From Peptostreptococcaceae bacterium (GTDB lineage Bacteria > Bacillota > Clostridia > Peptostreptococcales > Peptostreptococcaceae): 64,000 bases of DNA. The position numbers and the translations under genes were made by a program. The DNA lies in contig JAOARY010000051.1 in the NCBI GenBank assembly GCA_025210335.1, positions 168,643 through 232,642 on the forward strand, given 5' to 3'. Shown piece by piece: positions 53,002-62,958 of the stretch. Below the pieces are notes generated by a model. That model had not been told where the DNA came from, made no database searches, and worked only from the letters and a program-made list of their open reading frames with translations. Numbering within the stretch: position 1 is the stretch's first letter; each line of letters opens with the position of its first letter.

Positions 53002-54117
53002 ATGACTAAAGAAGATGCTTATATTTATCTATGGTCGATAAAAGGGGTAGGAAATAAAACAATATCAAATATAGATAAATATTTAGATGGAGAAATCGAG
53101 TATTTTAAGGATATTGATGATGAAAAATTAAGATTGTTAATAAAGAATAAAAAAACTTATAATGAATTAAAAAAAATAAAAAATTCTAAATTATATATGG
53201 ATGAATTATATGAAGAGTATGATAAAAATAATATCAAAATAATAACAATATCTAGTAGCTTATATCCAAAATATTTAAAAGAGATATATAATAAACCCTA
53301 TGTTCTTACTTATAGAGGAAATATAAATCTTTTAAAAAAATTTTCAATAGCAATAGTTGGTTCAAGAAAGGCAAGTAATTATGGTTTTGAATGTGCGAAA
53401 AAGTTTGCAAAAGAACTTTCAAAAAATGATATTACTATTATAAGTGGTTTAGCATTGGGTATTGATTCTGTAAGTCATAGGAATTCATATGATGAAGTTG
53501 GAAGAACAATTGCAGTATTAGGTTCAGCACTTGATTATATATATCCTAAGCAAAATAAAATACTTTTTAATGAAATAATTAATAATAATGGTCTTGTAAT
53601 ATCAGAATATCCCTTATACACACCTCCAGTAAAGGGGAATTTTCCTATGAGAAATAGGATTATAAGTGGTATTTCAAGAGGTGTTTTAGTTGTTGAAGCT
53701 TCAAAAAGAAGTGGATCGTTAATAACTGCGGATTTTGCTTTAGAACAAGGCAGAAATGTTTATGCTATTCCTTCAAGTATATATTCAAAAATGGGTATGG
53801 GAACAAATAACTTGATAAAACAAGGTGCTAAACTAGTTTCTAACATAGACGATATACTAGAAGATTTTCAAATGGAATTTGACATTTTAAAAAAACATGG
53901 TATATATAATAATGAAGAAAAAAATAATTTTAGTGATTTATCAAAAATTGAAAAACGTTTGATTGAAATTATTGAAAAGAGTGGAGAAGTTAATATTGAA
54001 ATGCTATCCTTAAAATCTAATATTCCAATAAAAGATGTAATTGGGGTATTGAATATTTTAGAGATTAAAGGTATAGTATTGGAATTGAGGAATAAAATAT
54101 ATTCTTTAAATTTATAA
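53002..54117 (+). CDS. dprA: DNA processing protein DprA
   Basis: A 371-residue protein. The N-terminal helix-hairpin-like domain (LWSIKGVGNKTISNIDKYL, residues 10-28) precedes the Rossmann core with AIVGSRKASNYGFECAKKF, IISGLALGIDSVSHRNS, VLGSALDYIYPKQNK, PPVKGNFPMRNRIISGIS and SGSLITADFALEQGR. A C-terminal winged helix (about 305-371) follows. It loads RecA on incoming single-stranded DNA in natural transformation. It normally sits next to topA and codY, as here. Confidence 0.95.
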   Translation: MTKEDAYIYLWSIKGVGNKTISNIDKYLDGEIEYFKDIDDEKLRLLIKNKKTYNELKKIKNSKLYMDELYEEYDKNNIKIITISSSLYPKYLKEIYNKPYVLTYRGNINLLKKFSIAIVGSRKASNYGFECAKKFAKELSKNDITIISGLALGIDSVSHRNSYDEVGRTIAVLGSALDYIYPKQNKILFNEIINNNGLVISEYPLYTPPVKGNFPMRNRIISGISRGVLVVEASKRSGSLITADFALEQGRNVYAIPSSIYSKMGMGTNNLIKQGAKLVSNIDDILEDFQMEFDILKKHGIYNNEEKNNFSDLSKIEKRLIEIIEKSGEVNIEMLSLKSNIPIKDVIGVLNILEIKGIVLELRNKIYSLNL

Positions 54118-54152
54118 AACAAAATGCCATTTAAGATTATGGAGGTGAAAAA

Positions 54153-56219
54153 ATGGCAAAGAATTTAGTTATAGTAGAATCTCCAGCAAAAGCAAAGACT
54201 ATAGGGAAATTTTTGGGAAAAAATTACAAGGTCGAGGCATCGGTTGGGCATGTTAGGGATTTACCAAAGAGTAAATTGGGTGTGGATATAGAAGATAATT
54301 TTGAACCACAATATATTACAATAAGAGGAAAAGGTCCAGTTATAAATGATATAAAAAAAGCAGCTAAAAAAGCTGATAAAATATATTTGGCAACTGACCC
54401 CGATAGAGAAGGTGAAGCTATTTCTTGGCATTTATCAACAATACTTAAGTTAGAAGAAGATGGTGCGCATAGAATAGAATTCAATGAAATTACAAAAGAT
54501 GCAATTAAAAAAGCTATAAAAACTCCAAGACAAATAGACAAAAGTTTGGTAGATGCACAACAAGCTAGAAGAGTTTTAGACAGATTAGTTGGATATAGTA
54601 TAAGTCCATTACTTTGGAGAAAGGTTAGAACTGGACTTAGTGCAGGTAGAGTTCAATCTGTTGCAACTAAAATAATTTGCGATAGGGAAAAAGAAATTAA
54701 AGAGTTTGACCCACAAGAATATTGGACAATTGACTTAACAGCAGAAAATAAAGATAAGAAGAAAATAGCTTTTAAATATATAGGAAAAAATAATAAAACT
54801 GTAGAAATAAAAGATGAAAAGCAAGTAAATGAAATATTAAAAAATATTGATAAAAAGAATTTTTTAATAGAAAAAATTGAAACAAAGGAAAGAAAAAAAT
54901 CACCAAAGAAGCCATTTACAACAAGTTCTTTACAACAAGAAGCTTCAAATAAACTTAGATTTTCAACTAAGAAAACAATGATGGTAGCTCAACAGCTTTA
55001 CGAAGGAATAGATATTGGTAAAGGTGGTTCTGTAGGTTTAATAACTTATATTAGAACAGATTCAATAAGACTTTCTGATGAGGCTTTAAATAGAGGTAAG
55101 GAATTTATAGAAGAAAATTTAGGTGAAAATTATTACAAAGCTTATGTGGTAAAAGCATCTAAAAAATCTAAGAAAATTCAAGATGCCCATGAAGCAATAA
55201 GACCATCTTTAATAGATAAAACACCAGAAGAACTTGAAAAATATTTATCAAAAGATCAGATGAAATTATATAAATTGATATGGGAAAGATTCATATCTTG
55301 TATGATGAAAGAAGCTGTATATGAGAATTTAACGATTACAGCACATTCAAATGATGAATACTTTAGAGCTAACGGTTCAAAGCTTAAGTTTGATGGTTAT
55401 TTAAAGATATATAGCTTTACTAAAAATGAAGATACTATATTACCTGATGTTAGTGAAAATGAGATGTTAAAGGTTAAAAAAATCGATCCAAAACAACATT
55501 TTACACAACCGCCAGCAAGATATACAGAAGCTTCTTTAGTAAAGAAATTAGAAGAATTAGAAATAGGAAGACCTAGTACTTATTCTCCAACTATCTCAAC
55601 AATAATAGCAAGAGATTATGTAAAAAGAGAAAAGAGTGCTTTAGTTCCAACAGAACTTGGCGAAATAATAAACGAAATAATGGAAGAAAATTTTTCTCAA
55701 TTTGTAGATGTAAAATTCACTGCAAATATGGAACATTTACTTGATGAGGTTGAAGAAGGTAGTGTTCAGTGGAAGAATATAGTTGCAAAATTCTATGAGC
55801 CTTTGAAAAAAGATTTAGAAATTGCAGAGGAAAAATTAGAAAAAATCAATATTGAGGAAGAAACAGACGAAATTTGTGAAAATTGTGGCGAAAATATGGT
55901 TATAAAATATGGTCGTTATGGAAAGTTTATGGCTTGTAAAAATTATCCTGATTGCAAAACTACAAAGCCTATTTTAAATAAAATTGGAGTTTCGTGTCCT
56001 ATTTGCGAAGATGGAGATGTAATAGCAAGAAGAAGTAAAAAAGGTAGACTTTTTTATGGTTGTTCAGAGTTTCCTAAATGTAAGTTTATATCATGGGGCA
56101 AACCAACAGGCGAAAAATGTCCAGATTGTAGTTCGTTTTTAGTCGAAAAAAACCTTAAAAAAGGCAATAAAATAGTGTGTTCTAATAAAGAATGTAAATA
56201 TGAAAGAGAAGTCGAATAA
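54153..56219 (+). CDS. topA: DNA topoisomerase I
   Basis: A 688-residue type IA topoisomerase that relaxes negative supercoils. The N-terminal TOPRIM domain has VESPAKAKTIGKFLG and the acidic DPDREGEAISWHL. The active-site tyrosine is in GLITYIRTDSIRLSDEAL. The C-terminus holds three zinc-ribbon units: CENCGENMVIKYGRYGKFMAC, CPICEDGDVIARRSKKGRLFYGC and CPDCSSFL...CSNKEC. Length is normal. GGAGGTG precedes ATG 54153, 35 bp after dprA. Confidence 0.98.
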   Translation: MAKNLVIVESPAKAKTIGKFLGKNYKVEASVGHVRDLPKSKLGVDIEDNFEPQYITIRGKGPVINDIKKAAKKADKIYLATDPDREGEAISWHLSTILKLEEDGAHRIEFNEITKDAIKKAIKTPRQIDKSLVDAQQARRVLDRLVGYSISPLLWRKVRTGLSAGRVQSVATKIICDREKEIKEFDPQEYWTIDLTAENKDKKKIAFKYIGKNNKTVEIKDEKQVNEILKNIDKKNFLIEKIETKERKKSPKKPFTTSSLQQEASNKLRFSTKKTMMVAQQLYEGIDIGKGGSVGLITYIRTDSIRLSDEALNRGKEFIEENLGENYYKAYVVKASKKSKKIQDAHEAIRPSLIDKTPEELEKYLSKDQMKLYKLIWERFISCMMKEAVYENLTITAHSNDEYFRANGSKLKFDGYLKIYSFTKNEDTILPDVSENEMLKVKKIDPKQHFTQPPARYTEASLVKKLEELEIGRPSTYSPTISTIIARDYVKREKSALVPTELGEIINEIMEENFSQFVDVKFTANMEHLLDEVEEGSVQWKNIVAKFYEPLKKDLEIAEEKLEKINIEEETDEICENCGENMVIKYGRYGKFMACKNYPDCKTTKPILNKIGVSCPICEDGDVIARRSKKGRLFYGCSEFPKCKFISWGKPTGEKCPDCSSFLVEKNLKKGNKIVCSNKECKYEREVE

Positions 56220-56374
56220 ATTTAATATAAATTATATTGACTAAAATGAGTTTTATATGTTATCATGTCATTTGTGCATTGTATATGGTATAAAATATTT
56301 AAAAAATTCAAAAAAAAGCAGAAAACTTTAAAAAAAATATGTTATATTAAAAGGGAAAAGAAAATAAATTTTTG

Positions 56375-56404
56375 TTGAGTTATTTGGAAAAATTTGAGTA
56401 TAAT
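56375..56404 (+). promoter_or_regulatory. Predicted codY promoter
   Basis: TTGAGT (56375-56380), an 18-bp gap and TATAAT (56399-56404), about 20 bp before the codY start. A second, weaker match, TTGACT with TTATCA, lies near 56238-56266. The rest of the 205-bp gap is featureless AT-rich sequence. Confidence 0.6.
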
Positions 56405-56424
56405 AATCTTTGAGGAGGATACAA

Positions 56425-57207
56425 ATGGCAAGAGAGCTATTAAATAAAACAAGAAAGATAAATAAAATATTACAAAATTCAGGAAATAGTCCTGTTTCGT
56501 TTTCAGAACTTTGCAAGATTTTAAGTGAAGTTTTGAATTCTAATGTATATATAATAAGTGCAAAAGGTAAGGTTTTAGGTTTAGATTTAACTCATGTGGC
56601 AGATAGTCCAACAATTGTTGATGAAGAAACTGGTGAAGAAAAATTACCTGAAGAATATAATGATAATATAACAAGAATCAATGAAACTTTAGCTAATATT
56701 ACAGAAGATAAGCTTTTAGAAATCTTCAAATATGATGTTGAAAGTTATAATAAATATGTTACTGTAGTACCTATAATAGGTAGCGGAAAAAGACTTGGAA
56801 GTTTAATACTTTCAAGATATGAAAATGAATTTACAGATGATGATTTAGTATTAACTGAATATAGTGCAACTGTTGTTGGTCTTGAGATATTAAGAGCTAA
56901 ATCTGAAGAATTAGAAGAAGAAATGAGAAAGAAAGCGGTTGTTCAAATGGCAATAGGAACACTTTCTTATTCTGAATTAGAGGCAGTTGAGCATATATTT
57001 AATGAACTTGATGGAAGAGAAGAAGGTCTATTAGTTGCTAGTAAGATTGCTGATAGAGTGGGTATAACAAGATCTGTTATAGTAAATGCTCTAAGAAAGT
57101 TTGAAAGTGCTGGTGTTATAGAATCAAGATCATTAGGAATGAAAGGTACTCATATAAGAATATTAAATGAGAAACTAATGTTAGAACTTAAAAAATTAAA
57201 AAAGTAA
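56425..57207 (+). CDS. codY: GTP- and branched-chain-amino-acid-sensing repressor CodY
   Basis: A 260-residue global regulator. An N-terminal GAF domain (about 1-155) binds isoleucine/valine; visible landmarks are [21 protein letters not shown] and [23 protein letters not shown]. The C-terminal winged helix (about 190-260) has [45 protein letters not shown], almost invariant in the family. It represses nutrient-scavenging genes when GTP and branched-chain amino acids are plentiful. TTG 56410 lies in the ribosome site; ATG 56425 follows GAGGAGG. Confidence 0.98.
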   Translation: MARELLNKTRKINKILQNSGNSPVSFSELCKILSEVLNSNVYIISAKGKVLGLDLTHVADSPTIVDEETGEEKLPEEYNDNITRINETLANITEDKLLEIFKYDVESYNKYVTVVPIIGSGKRLGSLILSRYENEFTDDDLVLTEYSATVVGLEILRAKSEELEEEMRKKAVVQMAIGTLSYSELEAVEHIFNELDGREEGLLVASKIADRVGITRSVIVNALRKFESAGVIESRSLGMKGTHIRILNEKLMLELKKLKK

Positions 57208-57232
57208 TTTAATTATATTTAAATATAGAATT

Positions 57233-57268
57233 AATAGGCATAAGTTTATAAACTTATGCCTATTTTGT
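57233..57268 (+). terminator. Perfect palindrome/terminator after codY
   Basis: AATAGGCATAAGTTTA (57233-57248) is followed directly by its exact reverse complement to 57264, then TTGT. A 32-bp perfect dyad that ends just before the rarA ribosome site. Confidence 0.8.
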
Positions 57269-57282
57269 ATTGGAGGATTAAA

Positions 57283-58545
57283 ATGAAACCTTTAGCAGAT
57301 AAATATAGACCATCAAATTTAGATGAATTTATTGGTCAAAGTCATATTGTTGGGAAAAATAAAATAATAACCAGAATGGTAAAGGCAAATTATATAAGTA
57401 ATATGATATTTTTTGGTCCTAGTGGTGTAGGAAAAACTACATTAGCAAATATTTTGGCAAAAACAACAGATAAAAGTTTTTATAAGATAAATGCAAGTAA
57501 TTCGTCAACAAAGGATATAAAAGAGATAATAGATAATTTAAATACTTTAAATAATCAAAATGGGATAATACTTTATATAGATGAACTTCAAAGTTTTAAT
57601 AAAAAGCAACAACAGATTATGCTTGAATTTATTGAAGATGGTTCTATTACTATGATAGCTAGTACTACAGAAAATCCCTATCATTATATATATAAAGCAC
57701 TTTTAAGTAGATCTAATATATTTGAGTTTAAAAAACTAACTAAAGAGGATATAAAGGAAGGTATTTTTAATATAATAAAGAAACTAAATAATGATGAAAA
57801 TACTTTTGATATTATTTTGAAAGATGAAATAATAGATGAAATATCGATTATTTCTAATGGAGATTTAAGAAGAGCTTTAAATATTTTGGAACTTTTAATA
57901 TATTCAAAGCCCCAAGATAAAGAAGGTAAAATTATATTAGAAAAAAAATTATTGAAAGAATATGATATTTTTAAATATAATGATTTTGATCGAGGTGGAG
58001 ATTATTATTATGATCTTTTAAGTGCATTTCAAAAATCTATAAGAGGTAGTGATATTGATGCTTCTCTTTATTATTTAGCTAGATTGATACAAGGTGGAGA
58101 TTTAAATATTATATGTAGAAGACTTTTAGTTATTGCTAGTGAAGATATTGGTCTTGCTTATCCAAATGCAATAACAATAGTTAAGTCCTGTGTTGATTCA
58201 GCTTTAATGCTTGGTTTTCCTGAAGCTAAGATACCTCTTTCGCAAGCTACTATACTTTTAAGTGGTTCACCTAAATCAAATTCATCTTATAAAGCGATAC
58301 AAAGAGCTTTAGATGAGTCTAATCAAAAATCTATAGTGGATATACCACTACATCTAAAAGATGCTCATTATAGTGGTGCTAGTAGCTTAAATAGAGGTGT
58401 TAGTTATAAATATCCACATGATTATAAACATAATTATATAAAACAACAATATTTACCGGATGAAATTTTGGGTAGTAGATATTATGAAGGTTCTAATAAT
58501 AAATTTGAGAAAAATATGATAGATTATTTAAATAAGATAAAGTGA
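57283..58545 (+). CDS. rarA: Replication-associated recombination protein A (MgsA/RarA AAA+ ATPase)
   Basis: A 420-residue clamp-loader-like AAA+ protein: PLADKYRPSNLDEFIGQSHIVG at the start, FFGPSGVGKTTLANI (Walker A near 45), ILYIDELQSFNKKQQQ (Walker B), sensor STTENPYHYI, and the tetramerisation domain RALDESNQKS...HLKDAHYSGA with YKYPHDYKHNYIKQQYLP at the C-terminus. It works at stalled replication forks. ATG 57283 follows TTGGAGG; in-frame codons further upstream lie within the codY terminator. Confidence 0.95.
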   Translation: MKPLADKYRPSNLDEFIGQSHIVGKNKIITRMVKANYISNMIFFGPSGVGKTTLANILAKTTDKSFYKINASNSSTKDIKEIIDNLNTLNNQNGIILYIDELQSFNKKQQQIMLEFIEDGSITMIASTTENPYHYIYKALLSRSNIFEFKKLTKEDIKEGIFNIIKKLNNDENTFDIILKDEIIDEISIISNGDLRRALNILELLIYSKPQDKEGKIILEKKLLKEYDIFKYNDFDRGGDYYYDLLSAFQKSIRGSDIDASLYYLARLIQGGDLNIICRRLLVIASEDIGLAYPNAITIVKSCVDSALMLGFPEAKIPLSQATILLSGSPKSNSSYKAIQRALDESNQKSIVDIPLHLKDAHYSGASSLNRGVSYKYPHDYKHNYIKQQYLPDEILGSRYYEGSNNKFEKNMIDYLNKIK

Positions 58546-58578
58546 AACTGTATTTTTATTATAAAATACAGTTTTTTT
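58545..58578 (+). terminator. Intrinsic terminator after rarA
   Basis: AAACTGTATTTT-TATTAT-AAAATACAGTTT (12-bp perfect stem, 6-nt loop) is followed by T residues. Confidence 0.9.
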
Positions 58579-58603
58579 ATTATGAGAATTATATCAAAAG
58601 GCA

Positions 58604-58632
58604 TTGATTTAAATCTTTAAATCTGTTAAAAT
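58604..58632 (+). promoter_or_regulatory. Predicted pyruvate carboxylase promoter
   Basis: TTGATT (58604-58609), a 17-bp gap and TAAAAT (58627-58632). The leader to the start codon is about 155 nt. Confidence 0.5.
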
Positions 58633-58690
58633 GTTAAATAAATTTAAAAAAACAAACAAAATCAAAAAAATACATAATGAATATACGTTT

Positions 58691-58765
58691 TATGTAGTTT
58701 GAAAAATAAAAAAACAAAAAAAATAAAGTTTTTACTACAAAAAATAATACAAATGTAGTGAAAAC
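58691..58765 (+). promoter_or_regulatory. TGTAGT repeats and hairpin in the pyc leader
   Basis: GTTTTTACTACA (58728-58739) pairs with TGTAGTGAAAAC (58754-58765), one G-U, 14-nt loop. A third related copy, TGTAGTTTGAAAA, lies at 58693-58705. They could form an RNA hairpin or a set of repressor half-sites. Confidence 0.45.
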
Positions 58766-58796
58766 TAAAGAAAACTGAACTTTAGAGGTGATGAGT

Positions 58797-61700
58797 GTGG
58801 AAAAAAAGATTAAGAAAGTTCTAGTTGCAAATAGAGGAGAAATTGCAATTAGAGTGTTTAGAGCATGTGCAGAACTAGGTATAAGAACCGTATGTATTTA
58901 TTCAAAAGAGGATAAATATTCACTTTTTAGAACTAAAGCGGATGAATCGTATATGATAGGCGAGAATAAAGGACCTATAGAAGCGTATTTAGATATAGAT
59001 GGAATTATAAGACTTGCAAAGAAGAAAAAAGTTGATGCAATACATCCAGGCTATGGATTTTTATCTGAAAATCCTGAGTTTGCAAGAAAATGTGAAGAAG
59101 CTGGAATAATATTTATAGGGCCTTCATATAATATAATGGAGAAAATGGGAGATAAAATTAGCTCTAAAAAAGTAGCTAATGAAGTTAATGTTCCTACAAT
59201 TCCAGGTGTGGAATATGCTATGAAAGATTATGAAGAAGCTAAAAAAGTAGCAAAAGAAGTAGGCTATCCTATAATGCTTAAAGCTTCAAATGGTGGTGGC
59301 GGAAGAGGTATGAGAGTCATCCATAAAGAAGAGGATTTAAAAAATGAATTTGAAAGAGCTGTAAGTGAATCTAAAAAAGCTTTTGGTAGTGCTTGTATAT
59401 TTGTTGAAAAGTATTTAGAAAGTCCAAAACATATAGAAGTTCAAATATTAGGAGATAATCATGGGAATATAGTTCATCTTTATGAAAGAGATTGTTCTGT
59501 TCAAAGAAGACATCAAAAGATAATAGAATATGCACCAGCATTTTCTTTGGATAAAAAATTAAGAGAAGATATATGTAATTGTGCCGTTAAACTAGCTAAA
59601 CATGTTAACTATAACAATGCAGGAACTATGGAATTTTTAGTTGACGCAAAAGGAAATTATTATTTTATAGAGATGAACCCTAGAATACAAGTAGAACATA
59701 CAATAACAGAAGCTATAACTGGTATAGATATAGTTCAAAGTCAAATTCTTGTGGCTCAAGGTTATAAATTAGAAGATGAAGAAATTGATATAAATCAAGA
59801 AAATATAAAAGTTAATGGTTTTTCTATTCAATGTAGAGTTACTACAGAAGATCCAAATAATAATTTTATGCCTGATAATGGTAAGATAGATGTATATAGA
59901 ACTGGTTCTGGTTGTGGAATAAGACTAGATGGAGGAAATGGATTTACAGGTTCAAATATTACTCCTTATTATGATAGTTTACTTGTTAAAAATATTTCTT
60001 GGGATAGAACTTTTGATAAAGCAGCTAAGAAGGCTTTAAGAGCAATAAAGGAAATAAGAATTAGAGGGGTAAAAACTAATATAGGTTTTTTAGTTAATGT
60101 TTTAAGCAATGAATTATTTTTAAGTGGTAAAGCTCATACTAAATTTGTTGATGAAACTAAAGAATTATTTGAAATTGAAGAAGGTAAAGATAGAGCTACA
60201 AAAATATTAAAATTTATAGGGAATGTTGTTGTAAATGAATCCAATCAACAAAAACCTGATTTTGAAGAGATAATAGTACCTGAAACTAGAGGTTTAAAAA
60301 GACCTTACGGTACTAAGAATTTATTAGATGAAAAGGGTGTAGAAGGTGTATTAGATTTTATTAAGAATGAAAAGAAACTTCTTATAACTGATACTACAAT
60401 GAGAGATGCTCATCAATCTCTTATGGCTACTAGATTTAGAACTAATGATTTTTATAAAATATCTAAAGCTAAAAGTGTAAATATGGCTGATATGTTTTCT
60501 TTTGAAATGTGGGGAGGAGCTACTTTTGATGTGGCATATAGATTCTTAAAAGAATCTCCATGGAGAAGACTTGAAACATTAAGAAAAAAAATACCTAATG
60601 TATTATTTCAAATGCTTTTAAGAGCATCAAATGGTGTTGGATATAGCAATTACCCAGATAATGTTATAAAAGAATTTATAAAAGAATCAGCAAATAAAGG
60701 TATTGATATATTTAGAATATTTGACAGTTTAAACTGGACTGAAAATATGAAAATGCCTATTGAAGAAGCTTTAAAAACTGATAAATTAGTAGAAGGTACA
60801 ATGTGTTATACTGGAGATATTTCAGATAAGACAAAAACAAAATATGATTTAAATTATTATGTTAAAATGGCTAAAGAATTAGAAGCTATGGGTGTTCATA
60901 TATTAGCAATAAAAGATATGGCAGGACTTTTAAAACCTTTTGCAGCATATGAGCTTATAAAGACATTAAAAGAAGAAGTTAAAATGCCAATACATCTTCA
61001 TACACATGATACAAGTGGAAATGGATTATCGACTTTAATGATGGCATCAAAGGCTGGTGTTGATATTGTTGATACTGCAATAGAATCAATGTCAGGACTT
61101 ACATCTCAACCATCATTAAATTCACTTGTGGAAATGTTAAAAGGAGATGAAAGAGATACTAAGATAAACTTAGATAAAATTCAAGGAATAAACGATTATT
61201 ACAAAACTTTAAGAACTAGATATTCTAAGTTTGAAAGTGATCTAAAAACTTCATCTGCTGAAATTTATAAATATGAAATACCAGGTGGTCAGTATTCAAA
61301 CTTAAAACCACAGGTTGAAAGCTTGGGACTTAAAGATAGATTTAAGGAAGTTAAGGATAAATATAAAGAAGCTAATAATATACTTGGTGATATAGTTAAA
61401 GTTACACCATCTTCTAAAGTAGTTGGAGATTTAGCTATATTCATGGTTAAAAATGATTTAAATAAAGACAATATAGATCAAAAGTCAAAAGAATTATCTT
61501 TCCCAGACTCAGTTAAAGATTATTTTAAAGGAATGATTGGTCAACCTTTAGGTGGGTTCCCAAAAACATTACAAGAAAATGTATTAAAAGGAGAAACTCC
61601 TATAACAAAAAGACCAGGAGAATTGATGGAAGATGTTGATTTTGATGAAATCAAAAAAATACTTGATGAAAAGTATAATTTAAATGCTAATAAGAGAAAT

Positions 61701-62222
61701 ATACTTAGTTATTGTTTATATGAAAAAGTATATCAAGATTATTTAGATCATTTCTTAAATGATTATACTGATATATCAAGACTTGAAAGTGATGTATTCT
61801 TCTATGGATTAAAAGAAGGTGAAGAATGCGAAGTTGAAATTGAAGATGGTAAGGTATTAAATATTAAATTAGCAGATATTTATGATACAGATGATGAAGG
61901 ATATAAAACTTTAGTATTTGAGCTTAATGGAACAAGACGAGAAATAAGAATAGAAGATAAAAATTCAAAGAGTACAAAAGATCATATATTAAAAGCAGAT
62001 TTAAAAGATAAGATGCAAGTAGGTGCGAGTATACCAGGTAAGATTGTTAAGGTATTAGTAAAGCAAGGTGAAGTTGTAAAAGAAAATCAACCTTTAGTTA
62101 TAGTAGAGGCTATGAAAATGGAAACTACAATTGTAGCTAGAACTAATGGTGTTGTGGATGAAGTTCATATTAAGGAAAATGATATGGTTTCAGATAATCA
62201 ATTATTAATAGCTTTAAAATAA
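58797..62222 (+). CDS. pyc: Pyruvate carboxylase
   Basis: An 1141-residue single-chain biotin enzyme making oxaloacetate from pyruvate and bicarbonate. Domains in order: biotin carboxylase (about 1-450: VLVANRGEIAIRVFRAC, the glycine-rich ATP loop KASNGGGGRGMR, EMNPRIQVEHTITE); carboxyltransferase (about 530-800: LITDTTMRDAHQSLMATR, the metal-site motif HLHTHDTSGNG); the allosteric/tetramerisation domain; and a biotin carrier with VEAMKMETT (Lys1107 biotinylated). Length matches the family. GTG 58797 is best spaced from AGAGGTGA; ATG 58791 abuts that site and would add two residues. It is a single-gene unit with its own promoter, structured leader and terminator. Confidence 0.97.
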   Translation: MEKKIKKVLVANRGEIAIRVFRACAELGIRTVCIYSKEDKYSLFRTKADESYMIGENKGPIEAYLDIDGIIRLAKKKKVDAIHPGYGFLSENPEFARKCEEAGIIFIGPSYNIMEKMGDKISSKKVANEVNVPTIPGVEYAMKDYEEAKKVAKEVGYPIMLKASNGGGGRGMRVIHKEEDLKNEFERAVSESKKAFGSACIFVEKYLESPKHIEVQILGDNHGNIVHLYERDCSVQRRHQKIIEYAPAFSLDKKLREDICNCAVKLAKHVNYNNAGTMEFLVDAKGNYYFIEMNPRIQVEHTITEAITGIDIVQSQILVAQGYKLEDEEIDINQENIKVNGFSIQCRVTTEDPNNNFMPDNGKIDVYRTGSGCGIRLDGGNGFTGSNITPYYDSLLVKNISWDRTFDKAAKKALRAIKEIRIRGVKTNIGFLVNVLSNELFLSGKAHTKFVDETKELFEIEEGKDRATKILKFIGNVVVNESNQQKPDFEEIIVPETRGLKRPYGTKNLLDEKGVEGVLDFIKNEKKLLITDTTMRDAHQSLMATRFRTNDFYKISKAKSVNMADMFSFEMWGGATFDVAYRFLKESPWRRLETLRKKIPNVLFQMLLRASNGVGYSNYPDNVIKEFIKESANKGIDIFRIFDSLNWTENMKMPIEEALKTDKLVEGTMCYTGDISDKTKTKYDLNYYVKMAKELEAMGVHILAIKDMAGLLKPFAAYELIKTLKEEVKMPIHLHTHDTSGNGLSTLMMASKAGVDIVDTAIESMSGLTSQPSLNSLVEMLKGDERDTKINLDKIQGINDYYKTLRTRYSKFESDLKTSSAEIYKYEIPGGQYSNLKPQVESLGLKDRFKEVKDKYKEANNILGDIVKVTPSSKVVGDLAIFMVKNDLNKDNIDQKSKELSFPDSVKDYFKGMIGQPLGGFPKTLQENVLKGETPITKRPGELMEDVDFDEIKKILDEKYNLNANKRNILSYCLYEKVYQDYLDHFLNDYTDISRLESDVFFYGLKEGEECEVEIEDGKVLNIKLADIYDTDDEGYKTLVFELNGTRREIRIEDKNSKSTKDHILKADLKDKMQVGASIPGKIVKVLVKQGEVVKENQPLVIVEAMKMETTIVARTNGVVDEVHIKENDMVSDNQLLIALK

Positions 62223-62235
62223 TATGATAGTAAGT

Positions 62236-62288
62236 AAAAACTTCTCATCTATATAAATGAAAATTTATATTAGAAGAGAAGTTTTTTT
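62236..62288 (+). terminator. Intrinsic terminator after pyc
   Basis: AAACTTCTC pairs with GAGAAGTTT, and an inner stem ATATAAAT-GAAA-ATTTATAT lies between; a run of seven T residues follows. Confidence 0.85.
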
Positions 62289-62393
62289 ATTAAAAAATGA
62301 TTTCATTGTTGTTTAATAATATTCGATTAAAACTTTATCAAAATTGTATTATTTTATAAAAAAAAATGTTAGAATAAAACCGTATTTCTAATC

Positions 62394-62422
62394 TTGACAA
62401 AAATACTTGGGTATAATATACT
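62394..62422 (+). promoter_or_regulatory. Predicted iscR promoter
   Basis: TTGACA (62394-62399), a 17-bp gap and TATACT (62417-62422). ACTTGGGTATAATATACTAAGT over the -10 is an imperfect dyad and a plausible site for autoregulation by the Rrf2-type product. Confidence 0.65.
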
Positions 62423-62432
62423 AAGTTTAGAA

Positions 62433-62467
62433 AATTTAATTCCTATCAACTTGCTAGGAATTAAATT
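62433..62467 (+). promoter_or_regulatory. Perfect hairpin in the iscR leader
   Basis: AATTTAATTCCTA (62433-62445) and its exact reverse complement (62455-62467) enclose the 9-nt loop TCAACTTGC. It begins at about +4 of the predicted transcript and ends about 8 nt before the ribosome site, with no U-tract. Confidence 0.65.
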
Positions 62468-62487
62468 ATAAAAAAAGAGGTGATGTT

Positions 62488-62958
62488 TTGAAGCTTTCCA
62501 CTAAAGGAAGATATGGCCTTAAAGCTATGTTTGAATTAGCCCTAAATGAAGGGAAAGGTCCTATACCTCTTAAGAAAATAGGGCTTAGACAAAATATTTC
62601 AGATCAATATTTAGAACAGCTTTTTTTGAATTTGAGAAAAGCAAATTTAGTTAAGAGTGTAAGAGGTGCTCATGGCGGATATCTTTTATCAAAGGCTGCT
62701 AAAGATATAACTGTGGGTGATATTCTAAGAGTTTTAGAAGGCCCTATTGCACCATCTGAATGTGTCTTATATTCTGATTTGGATTGTGATTTAATGAATA
62801 CTTGTGTGACAAAGGTCATATGGGAAAAAATAAAGAAAAGTATAGAAGATGTTATAGATTCGATATCTTTAGATGATATGGTTAAAGATTATGAAAATAA
62901 GATGTCTGATAAAACGATAAAATTAATATTAAAAGGAGATGAAGAAGATGCAAATTAA
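62488..62958 (+). CDS. iscR: Rrf2-family iron-sulfur regulator IscR
   Basis: A 156-residue regulator. The N-terminal winged helix begins MKLSTKGRYGLKAMFELA, with recognition region ISDQYLEQLFLNLRKANLVKSVRGAHGGYLL. Three cysteines (C92, C100, C106; ECVLYSDLDCDLMNTC) are the ligands of a [2Fe-2S] cluster in IscR-type proteins. It adjusts cluster synthesis to demand. The start is TTG 62488 after AAAGAGGTGATG. iscS begins 11 bp before its stop, so the pair is translationally coupled. Confidence 0.95.
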   Translation: MKLSTKGRYGLKAMFELALNEGKGPIPLKKIGLRQNISDQYLEQLFLNLRKANLVKSVRGAHGGYLLSKAAKDITVGDILRVLEGPIAPSECVLYSDLDCDLMNTCVTKVIWEKIKKSIEDVIDSISLDDMVKDYENKMSDKTIKLILKGDEEDAN

